In this document: one piece after another, positions 57,348 through 64,000 of the stretch
Position numbering within the stretch: position 1 is the first letter of the stretch
Layout: each line of letters begins with the position of its first letter
Position numbers and translations under genes: made by a program
The notes under the pieces: generated by a model
Told to the model about the DNA's origin: nothing
The model's database searches: none
Seen by the model: the letters and a program-made list of their open reading frames with translations, nothing else
Source: Actinoplanes oblitus
GTDB lineage: Bacteria > Actinomycetota > Actinomycetes > Mycobacteriales > Micromonosporaceae
Reading direction: 5' to 3'
Length of the DNA stretch: 64,000 nt
NCBI RefSeq assembly: GCF_030252345.1
Contig: NZ_CP126980.1
Span: forward strand, 7,517,501 to 7,581,500

Positions 57348-58559
57348 TCAGCGCGGCCGAACCTCACCGCCCTGGGCATCGAGCCTGCCCACGACGTGGT
57401 CAAAGATCCTATCTGACACATCGTCTTTGGAGAGTTCGTCGAGGGCCTCGGTGAAACCGTCCGCGCCCAGCACAGTAACGGTGTTCCGATCGTGTCCGAA
57501 AACCCGATCAACCCCTACTTCATTGACGACGATGAGATCCGCCCGCTTTTTCAGCATTTTCGCCCGGGCGTGTTCCAGCGCGTCGTGCGTCTCGGCGGCG
57601 AACGCCACGAGCAGCTGCCCGGGCAGTTTCGCGGCGCCCAGTTCGGCGGCGATGTCCGGGTTCGTGACCAGGGCGATCGGCGCCGGGGAGCCGTCGTCGG
57701 TCTTCTTGATCTTCTGCTCGGCGACGGTGGCCGGGCGGAAGTCGGCGGGAGCGGCGGCCATCACCACGACGTCCGCCGCGGCGGCCGCCTCGACGGTGGC
57801 CTTGCGCAGTTCCTCGGTGGTGCCCACGTGAATCAGATCGGCACCGGCCGGGTCAGGCAAAGTCACGTTCGCCGCGATCAACGTCACTCGGGCGCCGCGG
57901 GCCAGGGCCGCCCGGGCCAGGGCGTAACCCTGCTTGCCGGAGGAGCGGTTGCCGAGGAAGCGGACCGGGTCGAGGGGCTCCCGGGTGCCGCCGGCGGTCA
58001 CCACGACGTGGCGGCCCGCCAGGTCCCGCTTGGCGGTGAGCGCGCGGAGAGCGTACGCGAAAATCGCCGACGGCTCCGGCAGGCGGCCCTTGCCGGTGTC
58101 CTTGCCGGTGAGGCGGCCGACGGCCGGCTCGATGACCAGCGCGCCGCGGGATCGCAGGGTGGCCACGTTGGCCCGGGTCGCCGGGTTCTCCCACATCTCG
58201 GTGTGCATGGCGGGGGCGTAGACGACCGGGCAGGTGGCGGTGAGCAGGGTGTTGGTGAGCAGGTCGTCGGCGATGCCGTGGGCGGCCTTGGCCAGGATGT
58301 CGGCGGTCGCCGGGGCGACCACCACCAGCTCGGCGGCGCGGCCGATCCGCACGTGCGGCACCTCGTGCGCGTCGTCCCACACCTGGGTGGCGACCGGGCG
58401 GCCGGAGAGGGCGGCCCAGGTGGGCTCGCCGACGAACTTGAGCGCCGAGGCGGTCGGCACCACCCGGACGCCGTGGCCCGCCTCGGTGAACAGCCGCAGC
58501 AACTCACAGGCCTTGTAGGCGGCGATGCCACCGCACACCCCGAGAACGACCTCAGTCAC
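57348..58559 (-). CDS. coaBC: bifunctional phosphopantothenoylcysteine decarboxylase/synthetase
   Basis: Two middle steps of coenzyme A synthesis. The N-terminal CoaC flavoprotein (about 1-180) begins VVLGVCGGIAAYKACELLR and has the PAMHTEMW motif, where His replaces the common Asn. The C-terminal CoaB (about 185-403) has TAGGTREPLDPVRFLGNRSSG and the KIKK strand. The start is GTG at 58559. It lies between rpoZ and metK, a conserved actinobacterial order. Confidence 0.95.
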   Translation of the reverse strand: MTEVVLGVCGGIAAYKACELLRLFTEAGHGVRVVPTASALKFVGEPTWAALSGRPVATQVWDDAHEVPHVRIGRAAELVVVAPATADILAKAAHGIADDLLTNTLLTATCPVVYAPAMHTEMWENPATRANVATLRSRGALVIEPAVGRLTGKDTGKGRLPEPSAIFAYALRALTAKRDLAGRHVVVTAGGTREPLDPVRFLGNRSSGKQGYALARAALARGARVTLIAANVTLPDPAGADLIHVGTTEELRKATVEAAAAADVVVMAAAPADFRPATVAEQKIKKTDDGSPAPIALVTNPDIAAELGAAKLPGQLLVAFAAETHDALEHARAKMLKKRADLIVVNEVGVDRVFGHDRNTVTVLGADGFTEALDELSKDDVSDRIFDHVVGRLDAQGGEVRPR

Positions 58560-58659
58560 GTCACCACTCCAAGATCACGTTCATCGCATCGAGGCCGGGA
58601 CCCGCTGGGCAGTCGTGGGGTCTGGAGGCTCGGCCCTCAGGCAGGCGAATAAGCAGAAT

Positions 58660-58689
58660 GCCCTCGGTTCGCGCTTGCGAACTGAGGGC
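58660..58689 (-). terminator. hairpin after rpoZ
   Basis: A 12-bp stem with one G-T pair (58660-58671 with 58678-58689) starting 16 nt past the rpoZ stop. It may end or attenuate the gmk-rpoZ transcript before coaBC. Confidence 0.7.
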
Positions 58690-58704
58690 ACCCAGGCATG
58701 CGGC

Positions 58705-58968
58705 TTACGGGTGGTCGGTCGGCTCGGCGGTCAGCAGGCCGGCGTTGATCTCCCGCATCGCGATGGAGAGCGGCTTCTCCTGCGGGGTGGTCTCGACCAG
58801 GGGACCCACATACTCGAGCAGACCCTCGCCGAGCTGGCTGTAGTAGGCGTTGACCTGGCGGGCGCGCTTGGCCGCGAAGATCACCAGCGAGTACTTCGAC
58901 GAGGTCTTGTCGAGCAGCTCGTCGATCGGCGGGTTGGTGATGCCCTCGGGGTTGGCGACAGTTCCCAC
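58705..58968 (-). CDS. rpoZ: RNA polymerase omega subunit
   Basis: An 87-residue subunit that helps assemble the beta' chain. It has [31 protein letters not shown] and the C-terminal [10 protein letters not shown], as in other actinobacteria. The start is GTG at 58968, 12 bp after the gmk stop, the usual gmk-rpoZ pair. Confidence 0.96.
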   Translation of the reverse strand: MGTVANPEGITNPPIDELLDKTSSKYSLVIFAAKRARQVNAYYSQLGEGLLEYVGPLVETTPQEKPLSIAMREINAGLLTAEPTDHP

Positions 58969-58980
58969 TGTGGTGAATCC

Positions 58981-59574
58981 TTAATGCTCGTGGGCTAGGT
59001 ATAACGAACCGAGCAATCCTACCAGCTCGTCAGCGGCCCGCTCGACGAAGTCGTTCACGACGGTGACGTCGAACTCCGACTCGGCGGCCAGTTCCTCGTC
59101 GGCGTGCGCCAGCCGGCGCTTGATCGTCTCGGCGTCGTCGGTGCCCCGGCCGATCAGGCGGCGCTGGAGCTCCTCGACGCTCGGCGGGGCCAGGAAGACC
59201 AGCTGGGCCTCCGGCATGGCGGCCCGCACCTGACGGGCGCCCTGCAAGTCGATCTTCAACAGCACGGGCCGGCCCTGCTGGAGCCAGCCCTCGACCTGCG
59301 CGCGGGGCGTGCCGTAGAGGTTGCCCGCGAATTCCGCCCACTCCAGCAGTTGGTCGCCGTCGACCAGGCGCTGGAACTCGGACCGGGTTACGAAGTGGTA
59401 GTGCTCGCCGTCGGTCTCGTAGTCGCGTTTCTTGCGTGTCGTGACCGACACCGACAACCGGATCCAAGGCGAGCGCGCCCGGATCAGCTCGATCACACTG
59501 TCCTTGCCGACCCCGGAGGGGCCGGACAGGACGGTGAGGCGGGCTGCCGGGCGCGCGTCGTCATCCATGCTCAC
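58981..59574 (-). CDS. gmk: guanylate kinase
   Basis: Phosphorylates GMP to GDP. The 197-residue protein has the P-loop [12 protein letters not shown], the GMP-binding [20 protein letters not shown] and [11 protein letters not shown]. The Asp following the P-loop Lys replaces the more common Ser/Thr, seen in other actinobacteria as well to my knowledge. The start may be GTG 59574 or ATG 59568. It lies between mihF and rpoZ. Confidence 0.95.
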   Translation of the reverse strand: MSMDDDARPAARLTVLSGPSGVGKDSVIELIRARSPWIRLSVSVTTRKKRDYETDGEHYHFVTRSEFQRLVDGDQLLEWAEFAGNLYGTPRAQVEGWLQQGRPVLLKIDLQGARQVRAAMPEAQLVFLAPPSVEELQRRLIGRGTDDAETIKRRLAHADEELAAESEFDVTVVNDFVERAADELVGLLGSLYLAHEH

Positions 59575-59600
59575 GGCTCATTCCTACACGAGCCGATGAG

Positions 59601-59918
59601 TCAGTTCGCAGCGAACTCCCCCAGGAGGGCCTTGCGCTGCTGGTCGCCGAGACCCCGGAGCCGGCGGCTCTCGGCGATCTTCAGCTTCTCCATGATCTGG
59701 GTCGCGCGGATCTTGCCGATGCCCGGCAGCGCCTGCAGCACGGCCGAGACCTTCAGCTTGCCGACGACCTCATCGGCCTCCGCGCGGTCGAGCACGGCGG
59801 CGAGGGTGGTCTTGCCGGACTTGAGCTGTTCCTTCAGCTCGGCCCGAGCCTTGCGAACTTCCGCGGCCTTCTCCAGCGCGGCAGCGCGCTGCTCGGGGCT
59901 CAGTGACGGGAGCGGCAC
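59601..59918 (-). CDS. mihF: actinobacterial integration host factor MihF
   Basis: A 105-residue nucleoid protein specific to actinobacteria, not related to proteobacterial IHF. It has the long helix LSPEQRAAALEKAAEVRKARAELK and the helix-two-turn-helix VLQALPGIGKIRATQIMEKL. The start is GTG at 59918 after GAGGAGAACTG. It binds and bends DNA. It lies between pyrF and gmk. Confidence 0.96.
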   Translation of the reverse strand: MPLPSLSPEQRAAALEKAAEVRKARAELKEQLKSGKTTLAAVLDRAEADEVVGKLKVSAVLQALPGIGKIRATQIMEKLKIAESRRLRGLGDQQRKALLGEFAAN

Positions 59919-60007
59919 CAGTTCTCCTCAGGTCCCTATCGCGGCGGTAGTTCAATACCGGCGCTTCTGTGAAACGTGGTGTGCCAGGGAACCAAAGGGG
60001 CATGTGG

Positions 60008-60023
60008 TTCCCGGCGCCGGGAA
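60008..60023. promoter_or_regulatory. 16-bp palindrome upstream of mihF
   Basis: TTCCCGGCGCCGGGAA is a perfect palindrome in the 174-bp gap between pyrF and mihF; TGGTTCCC there also pairs with GGGAACCA 18 bp away. It could be an operator for mihF or a terminator for pyrF (TTTTCCCGG on the minus strand). Confidence 0.4.
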
Positions 60024-60092
60024 AACTAGCGGTCATCGGCGCGTTCGGCAACGTGGGGGTACCCCGGCCCGCACCCGGATACGCAGCGGGTT

Positions 60093-60923
60093 TCACCCGA
60101 GCGCGGCGCGCACCTCGGCCAGAACGCGGTCCGACGCGGCCCGAAGATCGGCGATTTCCGGGCCGGCCGCGAGGACTTCCCGTGAGTACGACGGCAACAC
60201 GTTGTGCAGGCTTTCGCCGAAGACCGCGCGCAGGTCATCGGGCGTTCCGCCCTGCGCTCCGAGGCCCGGCGCGAGCAGCGGACCGTTCACCGCGGAAAGG
60301 TCGTGACCGGTCTTTCCGATCGTGGCGCCGACCACCAACCCGAAACTTCCGAGCGGGCTCACACCCGCGTTGAGCTGGGAAATCTCGTCGATCACCGTTT
60401 GCGCGACGGTCTTCCCACCAGGGCCGACGGCATGCTGGACGGAGGCGCCTTCCGGGTTGGAGGTCAGTGCGAGGACGAAAATTCCGGCACCGGTTTCGGC
60501 GGCGAGATCGAACGCCGGCCGCAGCGAGCCCACTCCCAGATAGGGACTCACAGTAATCGCGTCGGAGCGGAGAGTACTCGCTGGATTGAGGTAGGCGGCG
60601 GCGTAGGCGGCCATCGTCGAGCCGATGTCGCCACGCTTCACATCGAGCAGGACAAGAGCGCCGGCTTCCCGAGACTGTCGGATAGTTGACTCAAGAATCG
60701 CGACGCCACGTGACCCAAATCTCTCAAAAAACGCGGCCTGCGGCTTCAGAACGGCCACCCGATCGGCCAGCGCGTCGACCACCGTACGGGCGAAGCGCTC
60801 CAGGCCGGCGACATCGTCGGAGAGGCCCCAGCGGGCCAGCAGAGCGGCATGGGGATCGATGCCCACGCACAGCGGACCCCGCTGATCGATAGCCGCGTGC
60901 AGCCGTTCGCCGAAGGTTTCCAT
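60093..60923 (-). CDS. pyrF: orotidine-5'-phosphate decarboxylase, type 2
   Basis: Last step of UMP synthesis. The 276-residue length and VGIDPHAALLARWG with VLLDVKRGDIGSTM (catalytic Lys-Asp) mark the type 2 enzyme of actinobacteria. NSPYL-like VSPYLGVGSL and VGATIGKTG follow. ATG 60923 (METFGERL) is preferred; a TTG 18 bp upstream is possible. It follows bioA by 39 bp. Confidence 0.94.
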   Translation of the reverse strand: METFGERLHAAIDQRGPLCVGIDPHAALLARWGLSDDVAGLERFARTVVDALADRVAVLKPQAAFFERFGSRGVAILESTIRQSREAGALVLLDVKRGDIGSTMAAYAAAYLNPASTLRSDAITVSPYLGVGSLRPAFDLAAETGAGIFVLALTSNPEGASVQHAVGPGGKTVAQTVIDEISQLNAGVSPLGSFGLVVGATIGKTGHDLSAVNGPLLAPGLGAQGGTPDDLRAVFGESLHNVLPSYSREVLAAGPEIADLRAASDRVLAEVRAALG

Positions 60924-60962
60924 GTAGCAATTACCACCCAAGGTGTAGTCAGTACGGTCGTG

Positions 60963-62237
60963 TCAGCATGCCGCCACGGCGGCGGCGATCCCCGCGGTGA
61001 TGCGGGCCACGTCGGCGTCGTCCGCGACGTAGGGCGGCATGGTGTAGATCAGGTCCCGGAACGGCCGAAGCCACACGCCCTCGGCGACGGCGGCCGCCGT
61101 CGCCCGCCGCATGTCCACCGGACGGTCCAGCTGGACCACCCCGATCGCACCCAGGACCCGCACGTCCGCGACCCCGCGCGCGCCGCGGAGCGGTTCCAGG
61201 CCGCTTCTCAACAGGACTTCGATTTCCGGTACGCGCCGAGCCCACCCGCCGTCCCGGAGCAGTCCCAGCGAGGCGTTCGCCACCGCGCACGCCAGCGGAT
61301 TGCCCATGAACGTCGGCCCGTGCATCAGCCCGCCGCCCTCCCCCGCCGAGATCGCGGCCGCCACCCCGGGCGTGCAGAGCGTCGCCGCCAGCGTCAGGTA
61401 CCCGCCGGTCAGCGCCTTGCCGAGGCACATGATGTCCGGGCTCACCCCGGCGTGCTCGGCGGCGAAGAACCGCCCGGTGCGGCCGAAGCCGGTGGCGATC
61501 TCGTCGAAGATCAGGAAGATGCCGTGCTCGGTGGTGATCTCGCGGAGCACCCTGAGGTACTCCGGGTCGTGGAAGCGCATCCCGCCGGCGCCCTGGACCA
61601 CCGGCTCGACGATCACCGCGGCGAGTTCACCGGCGTGGCCGGCGATGGTCTCGCGCAGCGAGTCGGCGTATTCCGGGACGTATCCGGCCGGCGGCGCGCC
61701 GGCGAAGACCTGGGCCGGCAACACCCCGGTCCAGAGCGAGTGCATCCCGCCCTCCGGGTCACACACGCTCATCGGGTGGAACGTGTCCCCGTGATACCCG
61801 CCGCGCCAGGTGGCCAACTTGCGCCGCCCGGGCCGGCCGAGCGCCCGCTGCGCCTGCAACGCCATCTTGATCGCCACCTCGACGGCGATCGACCCGGAGT
61901 CGCAGAGGAAGACGTGCTCCAGGCCGGGCGGCGTGAGCTCGACCAGGGTGGTGGCCAGGGTGATGGCCGGCTCGTGGGTGAGCCCGCCGAACATCACGTG
62001 GCTCATCCGGCCGGCCTGCTCGGTGAGCGCCGCGTCCAGCACCGGGTGCCGGTACCCGTGCACGGCGGCCCACCAGGACGACATGCCGTCCACCAGCTCC
62101 CGGCCGTCGGCCAGGCGCAGCCGGACCCCGGCAGCGCTCTCCACCAGGTAGGGATCGCCGCTGCCGGGCATCGGCCCGTACGGGTGCCAGACGTGCGCCC
62201 GGTCGAGCGCAAGCAGGTCGCGCTCGCCGGGGCTCAT
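60963..62237 (-). CDS. bioA: adenosylmethionine-8-amino-7-oxononanoate aminotransferase
   Basis: Biotin synthesis transaminase using S-adenosylmethionine as amino donor. The 424-residue class III PLP enzyme has [12 protein letters not shown] (BioA-type N-terminus), [40 protein letters not shown] and the PLP lysine in [11 protein letters not shown]. The H-P-Y and SSWW segments separate it from ornithine and GABA transaminases. The ATG overlaps the pyrD stop (ATGA). No other bio gene is nearby. Confidence 0.93.
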   Translation of the reverse strand: MSPGERDLLALDRAHVWHPYGPMPGSGDPYLVESAAGVRLRLADGRELVDGMSSWWAAVHGYRHPVLDAALTEQAGRMSHVMFGGLTHEPAITLATTLVELTPPGLEHVFLCDSGSIAVEVAIKMALQAQRALGRPGRRKLATWRGGYHGDTFHPMSVCDPEGGMHSLWTGVLPAQVFAGAPPAGYVPEYADSLRETIAGHAGELAAVIVEPVVQGAGGMRFHDPEYLRVLREITTEHGIFLIFDEIATGFGRTGRFFAAEHAGVSPDIMCLGKALTGGYLTLAATLCTPGVAAAISAGEGGGLMHGPTFMGNPLACAVANASLGLLRDGGWARRVPEIEVLLRSGLEPLRGARGVADVRVLGAIGVVQLDRPVDMRRATAAAVAEGVWLRPFRDLIYTMPPYVADDADVARITAGIAAAVAAC

Positions 62238-63262
62238 CGCGCGGTCGTGGCGCGGGACGGGCGGGCGCCCTGGGCGACCGCCTTGACCAGGTCCGGGCCC
62301 CGGTAGATGAACCCGGAGTAGAGCTGCACCAGGGTGGCCCCGGCGTCCAGGATCCGTGCGGCGTCGTCGGCCGACATGATCCCGCCGACCCCGATGATCG
62401 GCAGCCGGCCGCCGGTCTCGTCGTGCACGAACCTGACCACCTCGCGGGACCGCTCGGTGAGCGGCTTGCCGGAGAGCCCGCCGGCCTCGGCGGCCAGGTG
62501 CTGGTCACCGGGGGCGAGCCCGTCCCGGGCCAGCGTGGTGTTGGTGGCGATCAGGCCGGCCGCGCCGTGCTCGAGGCAGACCTCGAGCAGCTCGGCGATG
62601 GCCGGCTCGGTCAGGTCCGGTGCGATCTTGACGAGCACCGGCACCGGGCCGCTCAGCTCCTTCAGCAGCGTCGTCAAGAAGTCCCGGTCCTGCAGGCTGC
62701 GCAGGCCCGGGGTGTTCGGCGACGAGACGTTCACCGCGATGTAGTCGGCGTAGGGGTGCAGCAGCCGGTAGGACTCCAGGTAGTCCTCGACCGCCTCGTC
62801 CAGCGGGGTGACCTTGGACTTGCCCAGCGAGATGCCGAGCGGCACCCCGATCGGGCCGAGCTCCGCCAGCCGCGCGGCCAGGGCGGCCGCGCCGGCGTTG
62901 TTGAAGCCCATCCGGTTGATGATCGCCTCGCTCTCCCGGAGGCGGAACAGGCGCGGCTTGTCGTTGCCCGGCTGCGCCTTGGCGGTGACCGTGCCGACCT
63001 CGACGAAACCGAATCCGAGAGCCGGCCAGGCGGGCAGCGCCAGGCCGTTCTTGTCCATCCCGGCGGCCAGGCCGACCCGGTTGGGGAAGCGCACGCCGAA
63101 CGCGTCCACCGGGGCGGAGAACGCGTAGCGGCGGCGCATCACCTCGCGGGCGGCCGGCGGCATCGAGGCGAGCCGGTGCAGCGTCCACTCGTGCGCGGAC
63201 TCGGCGTCGCCGCCGCCCAGCCGGAACAGCACCGGCCGGACGGCGTTGCGGAACAGGTTCAT
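62234..63262 (-). CDS. pyrD: dihydroorotate dehydrogenase (quinone)
   Basis: Oxidises dihydroorotate to orotate with quinone at the membrane. The 342-residue class 2 enzyme has the amphipathic N-terminal helices ([27 protein letters not shown]), FMN-site [19 protein letters not shown], the catalytic Ser region [12 protein letters not shown] and [12 protein letters not shown]. It is 76 bp after carB and overlaps bioA. Confidence 0.95.
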   Translation of the reverse strand: MNLFRNAVRPVLFRLGGGDAESAHEWTLHRLASMPPAAREVMRRRYAFSAPVDAFGVRFPNRVGLAAGMDKNGLALPAWPALGFGFVEVGTVTAKAQPGNDKPRLFRLRESEAIINRMGFNNAGAAALAARLAELGPIGVPLGISLGKSKVTPLDEAVEDYLESYRLLHPYADYIAVNVSSPNTPGLRSLQDRDFLTTLLKELSGPVPVLVKIAPDLTEPAIAELLEVCLEHGAAGLIATNTTLARDGLAPGDQHLAAEAGGLSGKPLTERSREVVRFVHDETGGRLPIIGVGGIMSADDAARILDAGATLVQLYSGFIYRGPDLVKAVAQGARPSRATTAR

Positions 63263-63338
63263 AGCTGCGCCATCCTCGGCCTGCCCTCGCCTGCGAGGTC
63301 GTTGTCAGGTGCCGGTGGCTGCCGCTCGGTGCGGTCGG

Positions 63339-64000
63339 TCATGCCAGGTCGCTCCGGAGCATCTTGTGCAGGTCCTGCAGCGGCCGCACCGACATGTCGC
63401 CGCGCATCAGGGCCTCGATGCCCATCACCGCCGCGGCCGCGCCCGGCACGGTGGTGACGCACGGGGTGTCGGCGGTGACCGCGGCGCTGCGGATCTCGTA
63501 CCCGTCCTGGCGGGCGCTGGCGCCGGAGCCCTGCGGAGTGTTGATGATCAGGGCGATCTCGCCGGCCAGGATCAGCTCGACGGCGTTCTTGCCCGGGCTC
63601 TCGTAGTGCTTCGGGACGACCTCGCAGTCGATGCCGTACCGGGCGAGCACCTCACCGGTGCCGGACGTGGTGACGATGGTGAAGCCCAGGTCGGCCAGCC
63701 GCTTCACCGGGAAGACCATCGACCGCTTGTCCCGGTTCGCCACCGAGACGAAGATCTTGCCGCTGGTCGGCAGCGACCCGTACGCCGCGGCCTGCGACTT
63801 GGCGAACGCCTGCCCGAAGCCGGCGTCGATGCCCATCACCTCGCCGGTCGACTTCATCTCCGGGCTGAGCAGGCTGTCCACGTTGTTGCCGGCGAGGGTG
63901 CGGAACCGCTTGAACGGCAGCACCGCCTCCTTGATCGCGATCGGGGCGTGCGCCGGGGTGGACCCGCCGTCCCGGTCGCTCACCAGCATGCCCTCGGCCC
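63339..64000 (-). CDS. carB: carbamoyl-phosphate synthase large subunit, C-terminal part
   Basis: The last 220 residues of the large chain; the 5' end is off the window and the frame is open to the edge. It covers the end of the second ATP-grasp unit ([23 protein letters not shown]) and the allosteric MGS-like domain ([35 protein letters not shown]). It makes carbamoyl phosphate for both pyrimidines (pyrD, pyrF here) and arginine (argF here). Confidence 0.96.
   Translation of the reverse strand, partial: AEGMLVSDRDGGSTPAHAPIAIKEAVLPFKRFRTLAGNNVDSLLSPEMKSTGEVMGIDAGFGQAFAKSQAAAYGSLPTSGKIFVSVANRDKRSMVFPVKRLADLGFTIVTTSGTGEVLARYGIDCEVVPKHYESPGKNAVELILAGEIALIINTPQGSGASARQDGYEIRSAAVTADTPCVTTVPGAAAAVMGIEALMRGDMSVRPLQDLHKMLRSDLA

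Overview
The window is a high-GC actinobacterial chromosome segment. The marks are a MihF integration host factor next to gmk and rpoZ, an ergothioneine cluster, a helicase-degenerate PriA, GTG/TTG starts and chains of 4-nt start/stop overlaps. Secreted plant-polymer enzymes and the gene order suggest a Micromonosporaceae (Actinoplanes-type) organism. That placement is inference; no rRNA is present. Most genes are ordinary core metabolism and translation. I see no prophage, IS element, CRISPR array or tRNA.

Layout. 1-9 kb: the edge-truncated 5' part of a membrane-anchored NACHT-type NTPase, a small membrane protein, a secreted PL3 pectate lyase behind LacI-like operators, an odd proline-rich protein with duplicated end modules, argH, dapE, a frameshifted gene, an unknown protein and a lipoprotein. 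9.1-16.9 kb: the arginine operon argC-J-B-D-F-R-(unknown)-G on the minus strand, every junction overlapping. 17-22.5 kb: an unknown gene and egtABCD for ergothioneine. 22.7-31.8 kb: GH3 beta-glycosidase, HxlR regulator with divergent methyltransferase, acetyltransferases, a DUF218 (SanA/YdcF-like) protein embedded in three tandem-repeat tracts, an M28 peptidase and an SDR.

31.9-40.2 kb: pheST preceded by three 59-bp repeats, an rRNA methyltransferase, infC-rpmI-rplT with an ATC-start infC and structured leader and spacer RNAs, then hisE-hisG and a PH-domain protein. 40.2-42.7 kb: polar amino acid ABC transporter. 42.7-46.4 kb: ribD-ribE-ribBA-ribH under an FMN riboswitch. 46.5-49 kb: class V PLP enzyme divergent from a TetR-acyltransferase pair with two operators. 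49-64 kb: a long minus-strand housekeeping run carB(partial)-pyrD-bioA-pyrF-mihF-gmk-rpoZ-coaBC-metK-priA-def-fmt-rsmB-rpe-GGDEF response regulator.

Most worth checking: the truncated NACHT gene, the duplicated-module proline-rich protein, the unknown gene locked inside the arginine operon, the tandem hairpin repeats at 27.3-28.6 kb and upstream of pheS, and the switch-like structure between infC and rpmI. None of these alone proves a new system. Functions are from reading translated sequence and known family motifs; no database search was run.
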